From contig JALOOX010000016.1 in NCBI GenBank assembly GCA_025454175.1, positions 1-53,358 on the forward strand: a stretch of DNA of 53,358 bases, given 5' to 3'. The position numbers and the translations under genes were made by a program. The notes beneath the pieces were generated by a model. The model was not told where the DNA came from, made no database searches, and was given only the letters and a program-made list of their open reading frames with translations. The DNA comes from Syntrophobacteraceae bacterium. GTDB taxonomy: Bacteria; Desulfobacterota; Syntrophobacteria; Syntrophobacterales; Syntrophobacteraceae. How positions within the stretch are numbered: position 1 is the first letter of the stretch; the number at the start of each line of letters is the position of its first letter. Below are positions 1 to 8,854 of this stretch, one piece after another.

Positions 1-431
1 CCCGAGCCACCGTCTTTGACTGCGGGATGCAAGAAATTCTCGCCATGATCGTCAGGGCAGACAGACAACTTTCGAAAGCCACGCAGAGGCATTAGTACGC
101 AAGTGTCGAAAACTTGTAAAGTTTGAACGCAAACGAGGGAAAATCTCTGTTGAACGTTTCATACGCCTCTGAAATCGGCGAGTACAATCGGGATCAACTG
201 GCCACGATACTCTCGATTCTTCAAGTTTGGATTCAACCCGCCCGGCCTCCACGGGCATGAGCCAGGTGAAGGTCCGAAGGTCCTGTCTCCGGCTCACCCT
301 CCTCACCGGTGTTTTGTATTCTGATCATCAATGGATTCTTGAATTTATCCCAGGATGTGATAGATTCTTGACTATCAGGTGGTTGGCGGTACCTGCAATC
401 CTTTGGAAGAACACCATAAAAACGAGAGTCC

Positions 432-1817
432 ATGAAACCTGCCCCCAGAATCTTGGTGGTCGATGATGAGCCTTTGACCCTTGAGCTCATCGTTGAGGGA
501 CTGGCCGACCGGGGATACTCCATCGATGTGGCGTCCAGCGGGACGGAAGCCATCGCCAAGGCTGAGGAGACCAGCTACGATGTGGTCATCACCGACCTGA
601 ACATGCCGGGAATGGACGGCATGGAGGTTCTGGATCATTTCAACGAAAACCGCCCCGGAACCATGGTCATTCTGTTGACGGCCTATGGGACCATCGAAAC
701 CGCCGTTCAGGCCGTCAAGCGCGGCGCCTTCGATTATCTCACCAAGCCCGCCAAGCTCGACGAAATCATGATCATCCTCCAGCGGGCCGAGGAGCTCAAC
801 GCACTGAAGGAAGAAAACGAGCTTCTGCGCTCGCAGATTCAGCAGCGGTTCGCCAACATCATCGGCCAGAGTCCCCCCATGCAGCGGCTCTACCGCACCA
901 TCCAAAGGGTCTCCAAAACGGCCACCACCGTCCTCATTCTGGGCGAAAGCGGCACGGGCAAGGAGCTCATCGCCAACGCCATCCATTTCAACAGTGACCG
1001 GAAAGACAAGCCATTCGTGCCCATCAACTGCGGCGCCATTCCGGAAGAGCTTCTGGAGAGCGAGCTTTTCGGGCATGAGCGTGGGGCCTTCACGGGGGCA
1101 CTGAAGGAAAGGAAGGGGCGCTTCGAGCTGGCCCATCAGGGGACGGTTTTCCTGGATGAAATCGGGGAGATGAGCCAGAAGCTCCAGGTCAAGCTCCTCC
1201 GCTTTCTTCAGGAAAAACGCTTCGAGCGCGTGGGCGGCGGGCGAACCATCCAGGTGGATGCCGGGATCATCGCCGCGACGAACAAGGATCTTGAAAAGGC
1301 GGTGGAGGAGGGGTCCTTCAGGGAGGACCTTTTCTACCGGTTGAACGTCATCCCCATGCACGTGCCACCGCTGAGGGAGCGTGAAGGCGACGTGCCACTC
1401 CTGATCCATCATTTCCTCAAACGTCACTGCCAGGAAAAGGATATCCCCCTCAAGCGACTTTCCAAGGCCGCCGTCGAAACGCTGGACCGATACCCGTGGC
1501 CGGGAAACGTGCGGGAGCTGGAAAACCTGATCGAACGGCTGGTCATCCTCACGGACGGCGACGAGATCGACATGGACGACCTCCCCCCGCGGTTCCGCCA
1601 ATGCCAGACCACGCGACCCAACTCCCTCCTGGATATCTCCGTGGGCGAATCGGGCATGGACCTGAAGAAGACCCTGGACGACCTCGAAAACCACCTGATC
1701 AAGGAAGCCCTGCGGCGGGCCAACGGCGTCAAGAATCGTGCAGCCAATCTCCTCGGCCTCAACCGCACCACGCTAATCGAAAAGATGAAGAAGAAGAAAA
1801 TCGTTTATCCTGCATGA
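432..1817 (+). CDS. Sigma-54-dependent response regulator, NtrC/FlrC type
   Basis: A 461-residue activator with receiver, AAA+ and Fis-type HTH domains. The receiver (about 1-120) has acidic residues D11/D12, phospho-acceptor D55 in TDLNMPG and K105 in TKPAK, so it should be phosphorylated. The AAA+ domain has Walker A GESGTGKE (171-178), the sigma-54 contact loop GAFTGA (218-223) and Walker B VFLDEI (239-244). An HTH lies at about 435-458. It is full length for the family. The start fits an ATG after a short leader. Its place two genes upstream of flgB, behind a second activator, suggests it drives the -24/-12 promoters of the island, like FlrC or FleR. No cognate kinase is adjacent; the soluble kinase at 46644-47480 is a candidate. 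Family call is firm, target is inferred. Confidence 0.93.
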   Translation: MKPAPRILVVDDEPLTLELIVEGLADRGYSIDVASSGTEAIAKAEETSYDVVITDLNMPGMDGMEVLDHFNENRPGTMVILLTAYGTIETAVQAVKRGAFDYLTKPAKLDEIMIILQRAEELNALKEENELLRSQIQQRFANIIGQSPPMQRLYRTIQRVSKTATTVLILGESGTGKELIANAIHFNSDRKDKPFVPINCGAIPEELLESELFGHERGAFTGALKERKGRFELAHQGTVFLDEIGEMSQKLQVKLLRFLQEKRFERVGGGRTIQVDAGIIAATNKDLEKAVEEGSFREDLFYRLNVIPMHVPPLREREGDVPLLIHHFLKRHCQEKDIPLKRLSKAAVETLDRYPWPGNVRELENLIERLVILTDGDEIDMDDLPPRFRQCQTTRPNSLLDISVGESGMDLKKTLDDLENHLIKEALRRANGVKNRAANLLGLNRTTLIEKMKKKKIVYPA

Positions 1818-1934
1818 TTTTTCCAGCCACATCCCGCCAGGCATGATCGCCAATAGTTTGACGACCCCCCTGAGTGCCGTAGAAGTCAAAATACCAACAG
1901 TCCCACGCTCGGCCTTTTCGCCTTTTCTCCCGAC

Positions 1935-1950
1935 TGGCATATGCCTTGCT
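1935..1950 (+). promoter_or_regulatory. Sigma-54 (-24/-12) promoter before the TPR gene
   Basis: TGGCATATGCCTTGCT has GG at 1936-1937 and GC at 1948-1949, exactly 10 bases apart, matching TGGCAC-N5-TTGC except for one base. It lies about 140 bases before the TPR protein start and points at it. The call rests on the motif only. Confidence 0.72.
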
Positions 1951-2089
1951 TAATCCAGCGCGGGTGAAGCTCGGCCGGCCTCCGTCGATGCCGGGCAATG
2001 CCTGAGGCCGTGTCGGTCGCAGGGCCGGCTATGGGATTTCCCGACATCCATCGCCACCTTGGGAAGAGGAAGAGCCAGGAAAACCTGTA

Positions 2090-4429
2090 ATGGCGTTGTG
2101 CCGCAATATCAGGCAGTCTCTGCATGATCGATCCGTACGGGCCACTCTGGTGGCCTGGATGGGCGTGCTCCTATTCGCCCCGGTTGCCGAAGCGGCGACG
2201 GAGAACGCCGTTCTCCAACGGATCCGCACAGCCCGGCATTCCACGCATGTGCGGATTGTTTTCGAGCTGGAAGGAGCCCGTCCTCTCTCGGCGGGACCAC
2301 AGTCCGATTCGGGCTTTCCCATCGTCTTTTCCAGTCTCAAGTCCAAGCTCGGTCGCGATGCACTGAAGGCCAAATGGCCCCTGCCCGTCAACTCCATCGC
2401 CATCGAGGAGCGTGACGGCTCCACGGTGGTCCTGATCGCTTTCCGGGAGGGAGCCTCGTCGGTCCAGCACCGGGTCGATGCCAAAGGCAAGACCGCTTAC
2501 CTTCTCATCGTGGACGTCTCGCTTGAAGCGCCTGGGCGCGGCAAAGCTTCCGCGGGCTCACAGGCGCCCCTCCCACAAACAAAAGGGAATGAGCCCGAGG
2601 GAGACGGAGCCCGGCAGGGAATCGAGGGCACCGCCACGGCTGACTCCGGCCCCCTGGGCCAGGGGGAGCCACCGTTCGCCCGGGGAGACGCGCTGTATGA
2701 TGAGCACGCGAGGAATCTGGCTCCCGCGGCGGCTCGGATCATTGAAGAATACCGCTCGGCGCTTCGCGCCTCACCGCGAGCGTCCGAGGCCGTCCAGGCC
2801 CATTTTCGCACCGGCCTCTGTCACCTGGCCCTTGGAGACTTCAAGAAAGCCGAGGAGTCCTTCAAGCAGGTGCTCAACAATCACTCCCAGCATCCCATCG
2901 CTCCACTTGCCTGGATGCGTCTTGGGGAGGCCCTCCTGAAGCGGGGGGCCTATATCGAGTCCGTCCAGGCTCTGAGAACATCCCTCAACAGCCCCCTCGA
3001 AAAATCCGTGGTCGCCGAGGCCAACGCCTATCTGGGCCAGGGCCTCTTTCTGCTCGGCGCCCACAGTGAAGCCCAGGCGGTCCTGGTCAAATCCCTCGAG
3101 GATGATCCCATGGGCCATATCTCCCGACCCGAGATCCTGAGGGTTCTGGGGGAGGCGTATTTCGTCAACCAGGTGTTCGACAAGAGTGCCGAGACCCTGA
3201 TGTGGTATCTCAACATCCAGAAGGATGCCCCCGGCAAGGACCTCCTGCTGGCGAAGATCGGGGAGAGTCTCATGTACACCCGCGATCAGGACCTGGCGAG
3301 GAAGATCTATCTCTACATCGACAAGTATTTCCCGGAAACCGAAGGCTACATCATTTCCAGGATTCGAAGAGCGGAGTACTTCGAAAAGCAGATGCCCCCC
3401 AACATGGTCGCAGCCTCAGCCATCTATGAGGAGCTTTCTCAATACCCCATGACAGGGCCAATGGGGGAGTTCCTCACGTTCCGATTGGCATCCTGGGAGA
3501 GGGGGCGCGGGAACCATTCCCGAGCCCTGGAATGGATCGACAAGGGCCTGATGAGCCACGGCACTCCCAAGGCCAGGGATGAGCTGCTCGATCTCAAGGC
3601 GCGGGTTCTCCTGGATTTCATCCGTGAATCACATTCTGGACAGGACTTCGCCAAAGCCCTCCGTCTCTTCCAGGACAACCAGGGGCTCCTGAACCCGCAC
3701 ATGACTCCGGAGTCCCTGAGCATCATCGCCGAGAGCTGCTCCATGCTCAAGCTTCACCCCACCGCGGCGGAAATCTACCAAAGGCTGTATACCCTGAGCG
3801 GCTCAAAGAACGAGGAATGGCTCCTCAAGGCGGCGCGCTGCTATTTCCAGATGGGCGACCCGGAGCGCACCATCCTGAGCTGCCTGCCCCTCCAGGGAGA
3901 AGCATACCAGCTCGAGAAAAGCATGCTTATGGGAAGAGCCTATTTCGAAACTGGCAAGTATGCACAGGCCGCGCAGGAGCTCCTGAAGCACATCCAGAAG
4001 AAGAACAGCCTGGACGCCACGGATCCGGACGTCCTGCTCTGCTACGCGGAGAGCCTGATCCTGTCGGACCGGGCTGCCGATGCGCTGCCCTTTCTGGACA
4101 AGCTGACCCGGGTCCCCGGGCTGGCCGAAGGGGAGCCCCGCATCCGGGTCGGCCTCATGCAAAGTCGAGCTCATTACACCTTGAAACAGCTCGGCCGGGC
4201 TGCGGAGGTGATCGAGCAGCTCCTGGCGCTCTCACCGCCCGAGGCGATTCGGGATCGCCTCAATTATGAGCTGTCAAGGACTTACATAGAAATGGGCCAA
4301 ACCCAGAAGGCATCCGAACGACTGGCGCAGCTTGCCCGATCCTCCAACAGCCTGTGGAAGGCGGCTGCCGAGCAGGAGATCGGGTACCTCGAGCTCAACG
4401 GCGGGGCTCCCAAAACGGGGACCCGGTAG
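2090..4429 (+). CDS. Secreted TPR-repeat protein with AMIN-like N-terminal domain
   Basis: A 779-residue protein. Residues 1-35 look like a signal peptide: a basic start, a hydrophobic stretch and an AEA-A cleavage site. Residues about 37-145 (VLQRIRTARHSTHVRIVFEL onward) resemble the beta-rich AMIN-type domain that places proteins in the periplasm or at peptidoglycan. After a low-complexity Gly/Pro/Glu linker, residues about 215-770 are helical TPR-like repeats (for example LGDFKKAEESFKQVL and PIAPLAWMRLGEALLKRGAY). It has its own -24/-12 promoter and sits between two sigma-54 activators just before flgB, so it probably acts in flagellar assembly or in coupling to the cell wall. I do not recognise a named orthologue. 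Domain calls are by eye; the function is inference. Confidence 0.8.
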   Translation: MALCRNIRQSLHDRSVRATLVAWMGVLLFAPVAEAATENAVLQRIRTARHSTHVRIVFELEGARPLSAGPQSDSGFPIVFSSLKSKLGRDALKAKWPLPVNSIAIEERDGSTVVLIAFREGASSVQHRVDAKGKTAYLLIVDVSLEAPGRGKASAGSQAPLPQTKGNEPEGDGARQGIEGTATADSGPLGQGEPPFARGDALYDEHARNLAPAAARIIEEYRSALRASPRASEAVQAHFRTGLCHLALGDFKKAEESFKQVLNNHSQHPIAPLAWMRLGEALLKRGAYIESVQALRTSLNSPLEKSVVAEANAYLGQGLFLLGAHSEAQAVLVKSLEDDPMGHISRPEILRVLGEAYFVNQVFDKSAETLMWYLNIQKDAPGKDLLLAKIGESLMYTRDQDLARKIYLYIDKYFPETEGYIISRIRRAEYFEKQMPPNMVAASAIYEELSQYPMTGPMGEFLTFRLASWERGRGNHSRALEWIDKGLMSHGTPKARDELLDLKARVLLDFIRESHSGQDFAKALRLFQDNQGLLNPHMTPESLSIIAESCSMLKLHPTAAEIYQRLYTLSGSKNEEWLLKAARCYFQMGDPERTILSCLPLQGEAYQLEKSMLMGRAYFETGKYAQAAQELLKHIQKKNSLDATDPDVLLCYAESLILSDRAADALPFLDKLTRVPGLAEGEPRIRVGLMQSRAHYTLKQLGRAAEVIEQLLALSPPEAIRDRLNYELSRTYIEMGQTQKASERLAQLARSSNSLWKAAAEQEIGYLELNGGAPKTGTR

Positions 4430-4452
4430 ATATGGACCCGGAGTGAAGCACC

Positions 4453-5790
4453 ATGGTAGTCCTGATCACGGCAATGACATCCCAAGACAATCAGCGCATT
4501 GTCTCGCAGCTCAACAAGATGAATCACGCCCTGCATATCGCCGAGACGCCGCGGGCGGCCACTTCCTTTCTGAGGAAGGAGCTGCCGCACGTCATCCTGT
4601 GCAACCTTGACGGTCAGGTCCAGGAAGTCCAGCTCCTCCTGGACGCCTGCAGCGACCTGGACGACCCGGTGCCCGTCATCGTCCTGAGCCAGCCGGCCCG
4701 TCTGGAGGATGCGGTGGCCATGATGAAGGGGGGAGCCTTTGATTTCTGGGCCGGTCCCCTCGACATGGATCGCCTGGTGAAGACCATCCAATGGCTGGAG
4801 GATCGGGCCGGCGACTCCGAGAGCGCCTCGCCGGGCGTTGCGGGTCACAGCGACATCATCACCCAGAATTCGACCATGAATCAGCTGAAGGCCATGGTGC
4901 GCAAGGTTGCCCCCAGCAGCGCCACGGTTTTCCTGCAGGGTGAAAGCGGAACGGGCAAGGAGCTTTTCGCCCGCTTCATCCACCGGAACAGCGACCGCAG
5001 GAGCAGACCTTTTGTGGCCATCAACTGCGCCGCGCTCCCCGAAAGCCTGATGGAAAGCGAGCTCTTCGGCTATGAAAAGGGGGCCTTCACCGGCGCCATC
5101 CACAAGAAGGAAGGCAAGTTCGAGCTGGCCCACACGGGAACCCTTTTTCTCGACGAGGTGACGGAGATACCGCTCCATCTCCAATCCAAGCTGTTGAGGG
5201 TGCTTCAGGAAAGCGAAGTGGATCGGGTGGGGGGGAAAAAACCGGTTCGGGTGGACGTGCGCGTCATCGCCTCCACCAACCTCTCCGTTGAGGAAACCGT
5301 GAAGAACGGCCAGTTCAGAAAGGATCTTTACTATCGCCTGAACGTCATTCCAGTCAAGATCCCCACCCTTCGCGAGCGCCCCGAGGATCTTACCCTGCTC
5401 TGCCGCCACTTCATCGAGAAGTACAACAAGATGCACAAATGCGCCGTGGAGGGAATGGAGTCCGAGGCCTTGAAGGCCCTGAAGGCACATGCCTGGCCGG
5501 GGAATGTCCGCGAGCTGGAAAATACCATTCAGCGGGCCGTGCTTCTGTCCCACAAGGGGAAGCTCGCCCTCGATCACCTCATTCTGGATGAATCCTGCGT
5601 GGAGCCGGCATCGGAGATCGATCTCATGCCCATCAGCGAGATGGAAAAACGCCTCATTTTCAAAGCCCTCTCCTCGTCCAGCGGAAACCGGACCAGGGCC
5701 GCGGAAATTCTCGGAATCAGCGTCCGCACCCTAAGAAACAAGCTCCACGAATACCGGAGCGCGGGCGAGCCCATGATCGAGGTGGCGTAA
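4453..5790 (+). CDS. Sigma-54-dependent activator with degenerate receiver (FlrA/FleQ-like layout)
   Basis: A 445-residue activator. The AAA+ domain is complete: Walker A GESGTGKE (163-170), GAFTGA (210-215), Walker B LFLDEV (231-236). A Fis-type HTH covers about 411-433 (NRTRAAEILGISVRTLRNKL). The N-terminal 115 residues follow the receiver pattern but lack its chemistry: the early acidic pair is missing, the acceptor position reads ILCNLDG with N51, and the conserved Lys is replaced in WAGPLDM. It therefore probably works without phosphorylation, as master regulators of the FleQ/FlrA kind do. It begins 23 bases after the TPR gene and lies directly before the sigma-54 promoter of flgB. A FlhG-type ATPase (25835-26716) could restrain it, as FleN does FleQ; that is family knowledge plus inference. 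Confidence 0.9.
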   Translation: MVVLITAMTSQDNQRIVSQLNKMNHALHIAETPRAATSFLRKELPHVILCNLDGQVQEVQLLLDACSDLDDPVPVIVLSQPARLEDAVAMMKGGAFDFWAGPLDMDRLVKTIQWLEDRAGDSESASPGVAGHSDIITQNSTMNQLKAMVRKVAPSSATVFLQGESGTGKELFARFIHRNSDRRSRPFVAINCAALPESLMESELFGYEKGAFTGAIHKKEGKFELAHTGTLFLDEVTEIPLHLQSKLLRVLQESEVDRVGGKKPVRVDVRVIASTNLSVEETVKNGQFRKDLYYRLNVIPVKIPTLRERPEDLTLLCRHFIEKYNKMHKCAVEGMESEALKALKAHAWPGNVRELENTIQRAVLLSHKGKLALDHLILDESCVEPASEIDLMPISEMEKRLIFKALSSSSGNRTRAAEILGISVRTLRNKLHEYRSAGEPMIEVA

Positions 5791-5812
5791 AATACGCCGT
5801 TCATCTTCCGCA

Positions 5813-5828
5813 TGGTACATCTTTTGCT
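5813..5828 (+). promoter_or_regulatory. Sigma-54 (-24/-12) promoter of the flgB operon
   Basis: TGGTACATCTTTTGCT has GG at 5814-5815 and GC at 5826-5827, 10 bases apart. It is 22 bases past the stop of the sigma-54 activator and about 130 bases before flgB. Transcription would start near 5839. Confidence 0.78.
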
Positions 5829-5859
5829 CAATGGTCCTCTCGCCATGCCATGCAAGGGT

Positions 5860-5931
5860 GCTCTCCGTTCTCAACCGGCGAGGCTTTCCGAAGCCTGGAG
5901 AGCCCGAGCCATTGCCGCCGCCACCGGCGGC
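5860..5931 (+). promoter_or_regulatory. Structured 5' leader of flgB (two hairpins)
   Basis: Between the sigma-54 promoter and the flgB ribosome site there are two folds. The first has outer arms GCTCTCC (5860-5866) and GGAGAGC (5897-5903) and an inner hairpin AGGCTT-TCCG-AAGCCT (5881-5896). The second is a perfect GCCGCCG-CCAC-CGGCGGC hairpin (5914-5931), ending 18 bases before the AGGAG at 5950-5954. No T-run follows, so it is not an evident terminator. A role in translation or stability is inference. Confidence 0.45.
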
Positions 5932-5961
5932 GAGCATCAAAATTGCCCCAGGAGTGGAATG

Positions 5962-6354
5962 ATGGGTGATTCCAACGTGGTTTTCGACCGCACGATTCAG
6001 CTCATGCAGGATCGGCTGAATCTGACCTCCGTCAATCAGAAGGTCATTTCTGGAAATCTGGCCAACCTCAACACCCCGGGATACGCGGCGAAGGAGACTT
6101 CCTTCGAGGAAGTGCTGCGGGAGTCCCTGGAGCAGACCCGGCCGCGCCTCACCCTTTCCGACCCCAAACATGTCGATCCCGGGGACGCGCGAGCCGCGAT
6201 GGGATCCATTGATCTGGTGGAAACGGGGCCCGTGGACCTCGATTCCGAGATGATGAAGCTTTCGCGAAACAGCATGGAGTATCAGTTCATCGTGACCATG
6301 CTGAACAAGAAGTTCACCATGATGAAGCACGCCATCGGCGAGGGAGGCCTCTAA
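5962..6354 (+). CDS. flgB: Flagellar proximal rod protein FlgB
   Basis: A 130-residue rod protein of the periplasmic basal body, exported by the flagellar type III system. The N-terminal rod signature is present in SGNLANLNTPGYAAKE, and the C-terminal helix (MEYQFIVTMLNKKF) is the usual D0 partner. The frame stays open upstream to 5812, but AGGAG at 5950-5954 fits a start at ATG 5962 (7-base spacing) or the adjacent ATG 5959. The stop shares one base with flgC (TAATG), so the two are probably translationally coupled. It is first in the operon after a -24/-12 promoter. Length is normal for FlgB. Confidence 0.95.
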   Translation: MGDSNVVFDRTIQLMQDRLNLTSVNQKVISGNLANLNTPGYAAKETSFEEVLRESLEQTRPRLTLSDPKHVDPGDARAAMGSIDLVETGPVDLDSEMMKLSRNSMEYQFIVTMLNKKFTMMKHAIGEGGL

Positions 6355-6791
6355 TGGATCTCGACAACGCGTTCAAGATCAGCGCATCAGGATTGAGGGC
6401 CAGCCGGACGTGGCTCAACGTGATCTCCGCCAACCTGGCCAACGCCAATACCACGCGGACCGCCAGCGGCAAACCCTATGAGCGGCGCACGGTCATTTAT
6501 GAAAGCGTGCCCAGCCAGGAATCGTTCGGCGAGATTCTGGACGGGGCCTTGAGCGAGGATCTCCAAAAGGTGCGGGTCAATGCCATCGTCCCCGACGGCA
6601 GGGATTTCAAGGAAATCTACGATCCGTCTCACCCGGACGCCGACGCCGAAGGGATCGTGAAGATGCCCAACATCAACAGTGTCGAGGAGATGGTGAACCT
6701 GGTCATGGCGTCGCGCTCTTACGAGGCGAATCTGGCCGCGATGAGCACGGCCAAGCAGATGGCCCTGAAAGCCCTGGAAATCGGCAAATAG
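6354..6791 (+). CDS. flgC: Flagellar proximal rod protein FlgC
   Basis: A 145-residue rod subunit that stacks on FlgB in the periplasm. The N-terminus has the rod/hook signature (ASGLRASRTWLNVISANLAN followed by ANTTRT). The C-terminus has NINSVEEMVNLVMASRSYEA, typical of FlgC. It overlaps the flgB stop by one base. A 110-base gap with no evident promoter separates it from fliE, so all three are likely on one message. Confidence 0.96.
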   Translation: MDLDNAFKISASGLRASRTWLNVISANLANANTTRTASGKPYERRTVIYESVPSQESFGEILDGALSEDLQKVRVNAIVPDGRDFKEIYDPSHPDADAEGIVKMPNINSVEEMVNLVMASRSYEANLAAMSTAKQMALKALEIGK

Positions 6792-6901
6792 CGCATCGTG
6801 CCGAGACACCGCCGGCGATCACATCTTCAAGACCCGGCCGCCGCCGACATGAATCGATCCGCTTCGGGCAGTGGCCTTTTCCGCGATTCAGGAGCTCGAC
6901 C

Positions 6902-7198
6902 ATGCGCGTCTTATCACGCCCCAGCGATCTGAAATTGCCCCAGGACAAGGTCCTGAGCGACGGACCGCCGACTTTGGAACCGGGGTTCGCCCAGGTGCTC
7001 GAAAAGACCATTGGCCAGGTGGATCACCTGCAGCATGGAGCCGACCTGGCCATGCAGGAGGGATCCATACAGGGGGCCGTCCGGATTGACGAGACCATGA
7101 TCAAGCTGGAGGAAGCGGACATCAGCCTCCGGATGCTGACCAAGGTCCGCAACAAGGCACTGGAAGCATACCAGGAAGTCATGCGAATGCAGTTCTAG
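6902..7198 (+). CDS. fliE: Flagellar hook-basal body adaptor FliE
   Basis: A 98-residue protein that joins the MS ring to the rod. The C-terminal half carries the FliE pattern (DETMIKLEEADISLRMLTKV, ending in EAYQEVMRMQF). The ATG at 6902 has AGGAG at 6889-6893. It lies 24 bases before fliF, its physical partner. Length is within the usual 95-115 residues. Confidence 0.95.
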   Translation: MRVLSRPSDLKLPQDKVLSDGPPTLEPGFAQVLEKTIGQVDHLQHGADLAMQEGSIQGAVRIDETMIKLEEADISLRMLTKVRNKALEAYQEVMRMQF

Positions 7199-7222
7199 CC
7201 CAAGCAGAGTCCTTGATCCCAG

Positions 7223-8854
7223 ATGAAAAGCTTTCTTGGTCTCATCGGAAAGTGGAAGACCGGTTTCCTGAGCCTCCCCAGGGCACGGCAGATCCTTTAT
7301 GTCGGCTCCCTCGCCGTGGTCCTCGGCAGCCTGGCCCTCCTGACCTACACGGTCAACCGCGTCGAATACGCACCGCTCTATTCCCACCTGAACGAGCAGG
7401 ACCTCGGAAGCGTGGTCGAGACGCTCAAGAACAAGAAGATCTCCTATCAGCTCAGCGGAGCCGGGGGCATCTCGGTGCCCCGGGAGCAGCTTCATGAGGT
7501 CCGACTTCTGCTGGCCACCCAGGGCGTCGTCAAGGGGTCCGGCGTGGGCTTCGAGATCTTCGACCAGCAGAAGCTCGGGAGCACGGAATTCGTTCAGCGC
7601 ATCAACTACCAGAGGGCGCTGCAGGGTGAGCTCGCCCGAACCATCAACGAATTGAACGAGGTCCTCGAGAGTCGCGTCCATCTCGTGCTGCCCGCCGAGA
7701 GCCTCTTCATGGAGGACCGGAAGCCGCCCAGCGCGGCCGTGGTCCTCAAGCTGAAGAACGGTGCGCGCCTCGAGCCCCAGCAGGTTCAGGGCATCGTGAA
7801 CCTGGTTGCCGGCGCCGTCCAGGGACTCTCCGAGGACAAGGTGAGCATCCTGAGCACCGACGGACAGGTGCTCTTTCGCAAGGGCGCCGTCGACAGCACC
7901 ATGCAGCTTTCGACTCTCCAGATGCAGGTGCGGAGCAACCTCGAGGAGGATATGCGTCGGAAGGTCCAGTCCCTTCTGGAGCAGGTGACGGGGGCCAACA
8001 AGGTGACCACCCGTGTCACGGTGGACCTGGATTTCAACCAGATGCAGGTGACCGAGGACATCTACGACCCCGACAGCCAGGTCATTCGAAGCCAGCAGCG
8101 CAGCACCGAAAACAACCAGGGAGGCGAGCTCGGCGCCAAGGGCAACCCGGATGTGCCCATCAATGTGGAAAGCCAGCTCATGCAAAGCTCTCCCCAGGGC
8201 AAGGACAAGGACAAGGACAAGGAGGCTCCCGGTCAGAAGGCATCCAGCCGCCAGCGCGAGACCGTGAACTACGAGATCAACCGGGTGAGCCGCCAGATCG
8301 TGCATTCACCGGGGAACGTGAAGAAGATCTCGGTCGCGGTGCTCGTGGACGGACCCTACGAGATGAAGCCCAATGCCGAGGGGAAGCCGGAGCCGGTTTT
8401 CGTCGGGCGCTCCCCCGAACAGATCAAGGCAATGGAGGACATCGTCAGGAAGGCCATAGGATACAACGAGAGCCGTGGAGACCAGATCACGGTTTCCAAC
8501 ATCCCCTTCGCCACCGAATCCGCCGAAAGCGGGTTCGTCAAGGCTGAGAATCCCTGGGTCAAGCTCGGGCGGGAATACCTGAAGCCGGCCCTCAATGTGC
8601 TGATCGTCCTGCTCGTCTTCTTCCTCATCGTTCGTCCGCTCATGCGTCGGTTCGAAACCCTGGGCGACGAATTGAAGCAGCTGCCGGCTCCCGGCCAGGC
8701 CCTCCCCGGCGGCGACCAGCAGGTGTTGAGTCTTCCCGATGAGCCCGTTGAGCGCGAGCTGTCCCTGAGAAGGCGGGCCCTTCATCTGGTGCAACAGAAT
8801 CCCGACCAGGCCGCAACCATCATACGGGCCATGCTGAGGGAGGAGCAGGCGTGA
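7223..8854 (+). CDS. fliF: Flagellar MS-ring protein FliF
   Basis: A 543-residue inner-membrane protein that forms the MS ring and surrounds the export gate. There is a transmembrane helix near residues 24-46 (YVGSLAVVLGSLALLTYTV), two ring-building motifs with the conserved NYQRALQGELARTI segment, a charged linker rich in Lys/Asp (KDKDKDKEAPGQK, about 330-342), a second transmembrane helix near 455-473 (ALNVLIVLLVFFLIVRPLM) and a cytoplasmic tail that binds FliG. The tail ends IIRAMLREEQA. The stop overlaps the fliG start. Confidence 0.97.
   Translation: MKSFLGLIGKWKTGFLSLPRARQILYVGSLAVVLGSLALLTYTVNRVEYAPLYSHLNEQDLGSVVETLKNKKISYQLSGAGGISVPREQLHEVRLLLATQGVVKGSGVGFEIFDQQKLGSTEFVQRINYQRALQGELARTINELNEVLESRVHLVLPAESLFMEDRKPPSAAVVLKLKNGARLEPQQVQGIVNLVAGAVQGLSEDKVSILSTDGQVLFRKGAVDSTMQLSTLQMQVRSNLEEDMRRKVQSLLEQVTGANKVTTRVTVDLDFNQMQVTEDIYDPDSQVIRSQQRSTENNQGGELGAKGNPDVPINVESQLMQSSPQGKDKDKDKEAPGQKASSRQRETVNYEINRVSRQIVHSPGNVKKISVAVLVDGPYEMKPNAEGKPEPVFVGRSPEQIKAMEDIVRKAIGYNESRGDQITVSNIPFATESAESGFVKAENPWVKLGREYLKPALNVLIVLLVFFLIVRPLMRRFETLGDELKQLPAPGQALPGGDQQVLSLPDEPVERELSLRRRALHLVQQNPDQAATIIRAMLREEQA

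Noticed and set aside
3..95. Possible C-terminal end of a plus-strand gene (30 codons to a stop at 93-95)
   Set aside because: Only a short piece is visible and no family can be recognised. The stretch 1-431 otherwise shows no gene or clear promoter.
384..397. TTGGCGGTACCTGC, resembling a -24/-12 promoter before the gene at 432
   Set aside because: GG and GC are 8 bases apart, not 10, so it does not fit sigma-54.
375..1694. Long open frame of about 440 codons opposite the first sigma-54 activator
   Set aside because: It is antisense to a complete, motif-rich gene; such mirrors are common in GC-rich DNA and it has no family pattern.
6914..8305. Open frame of about 460 codons opposite fliE and fliF
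   Set aside because: Antisense to two certain genes, with no recognisable domain and low-complexity His/Leu/Asp content.
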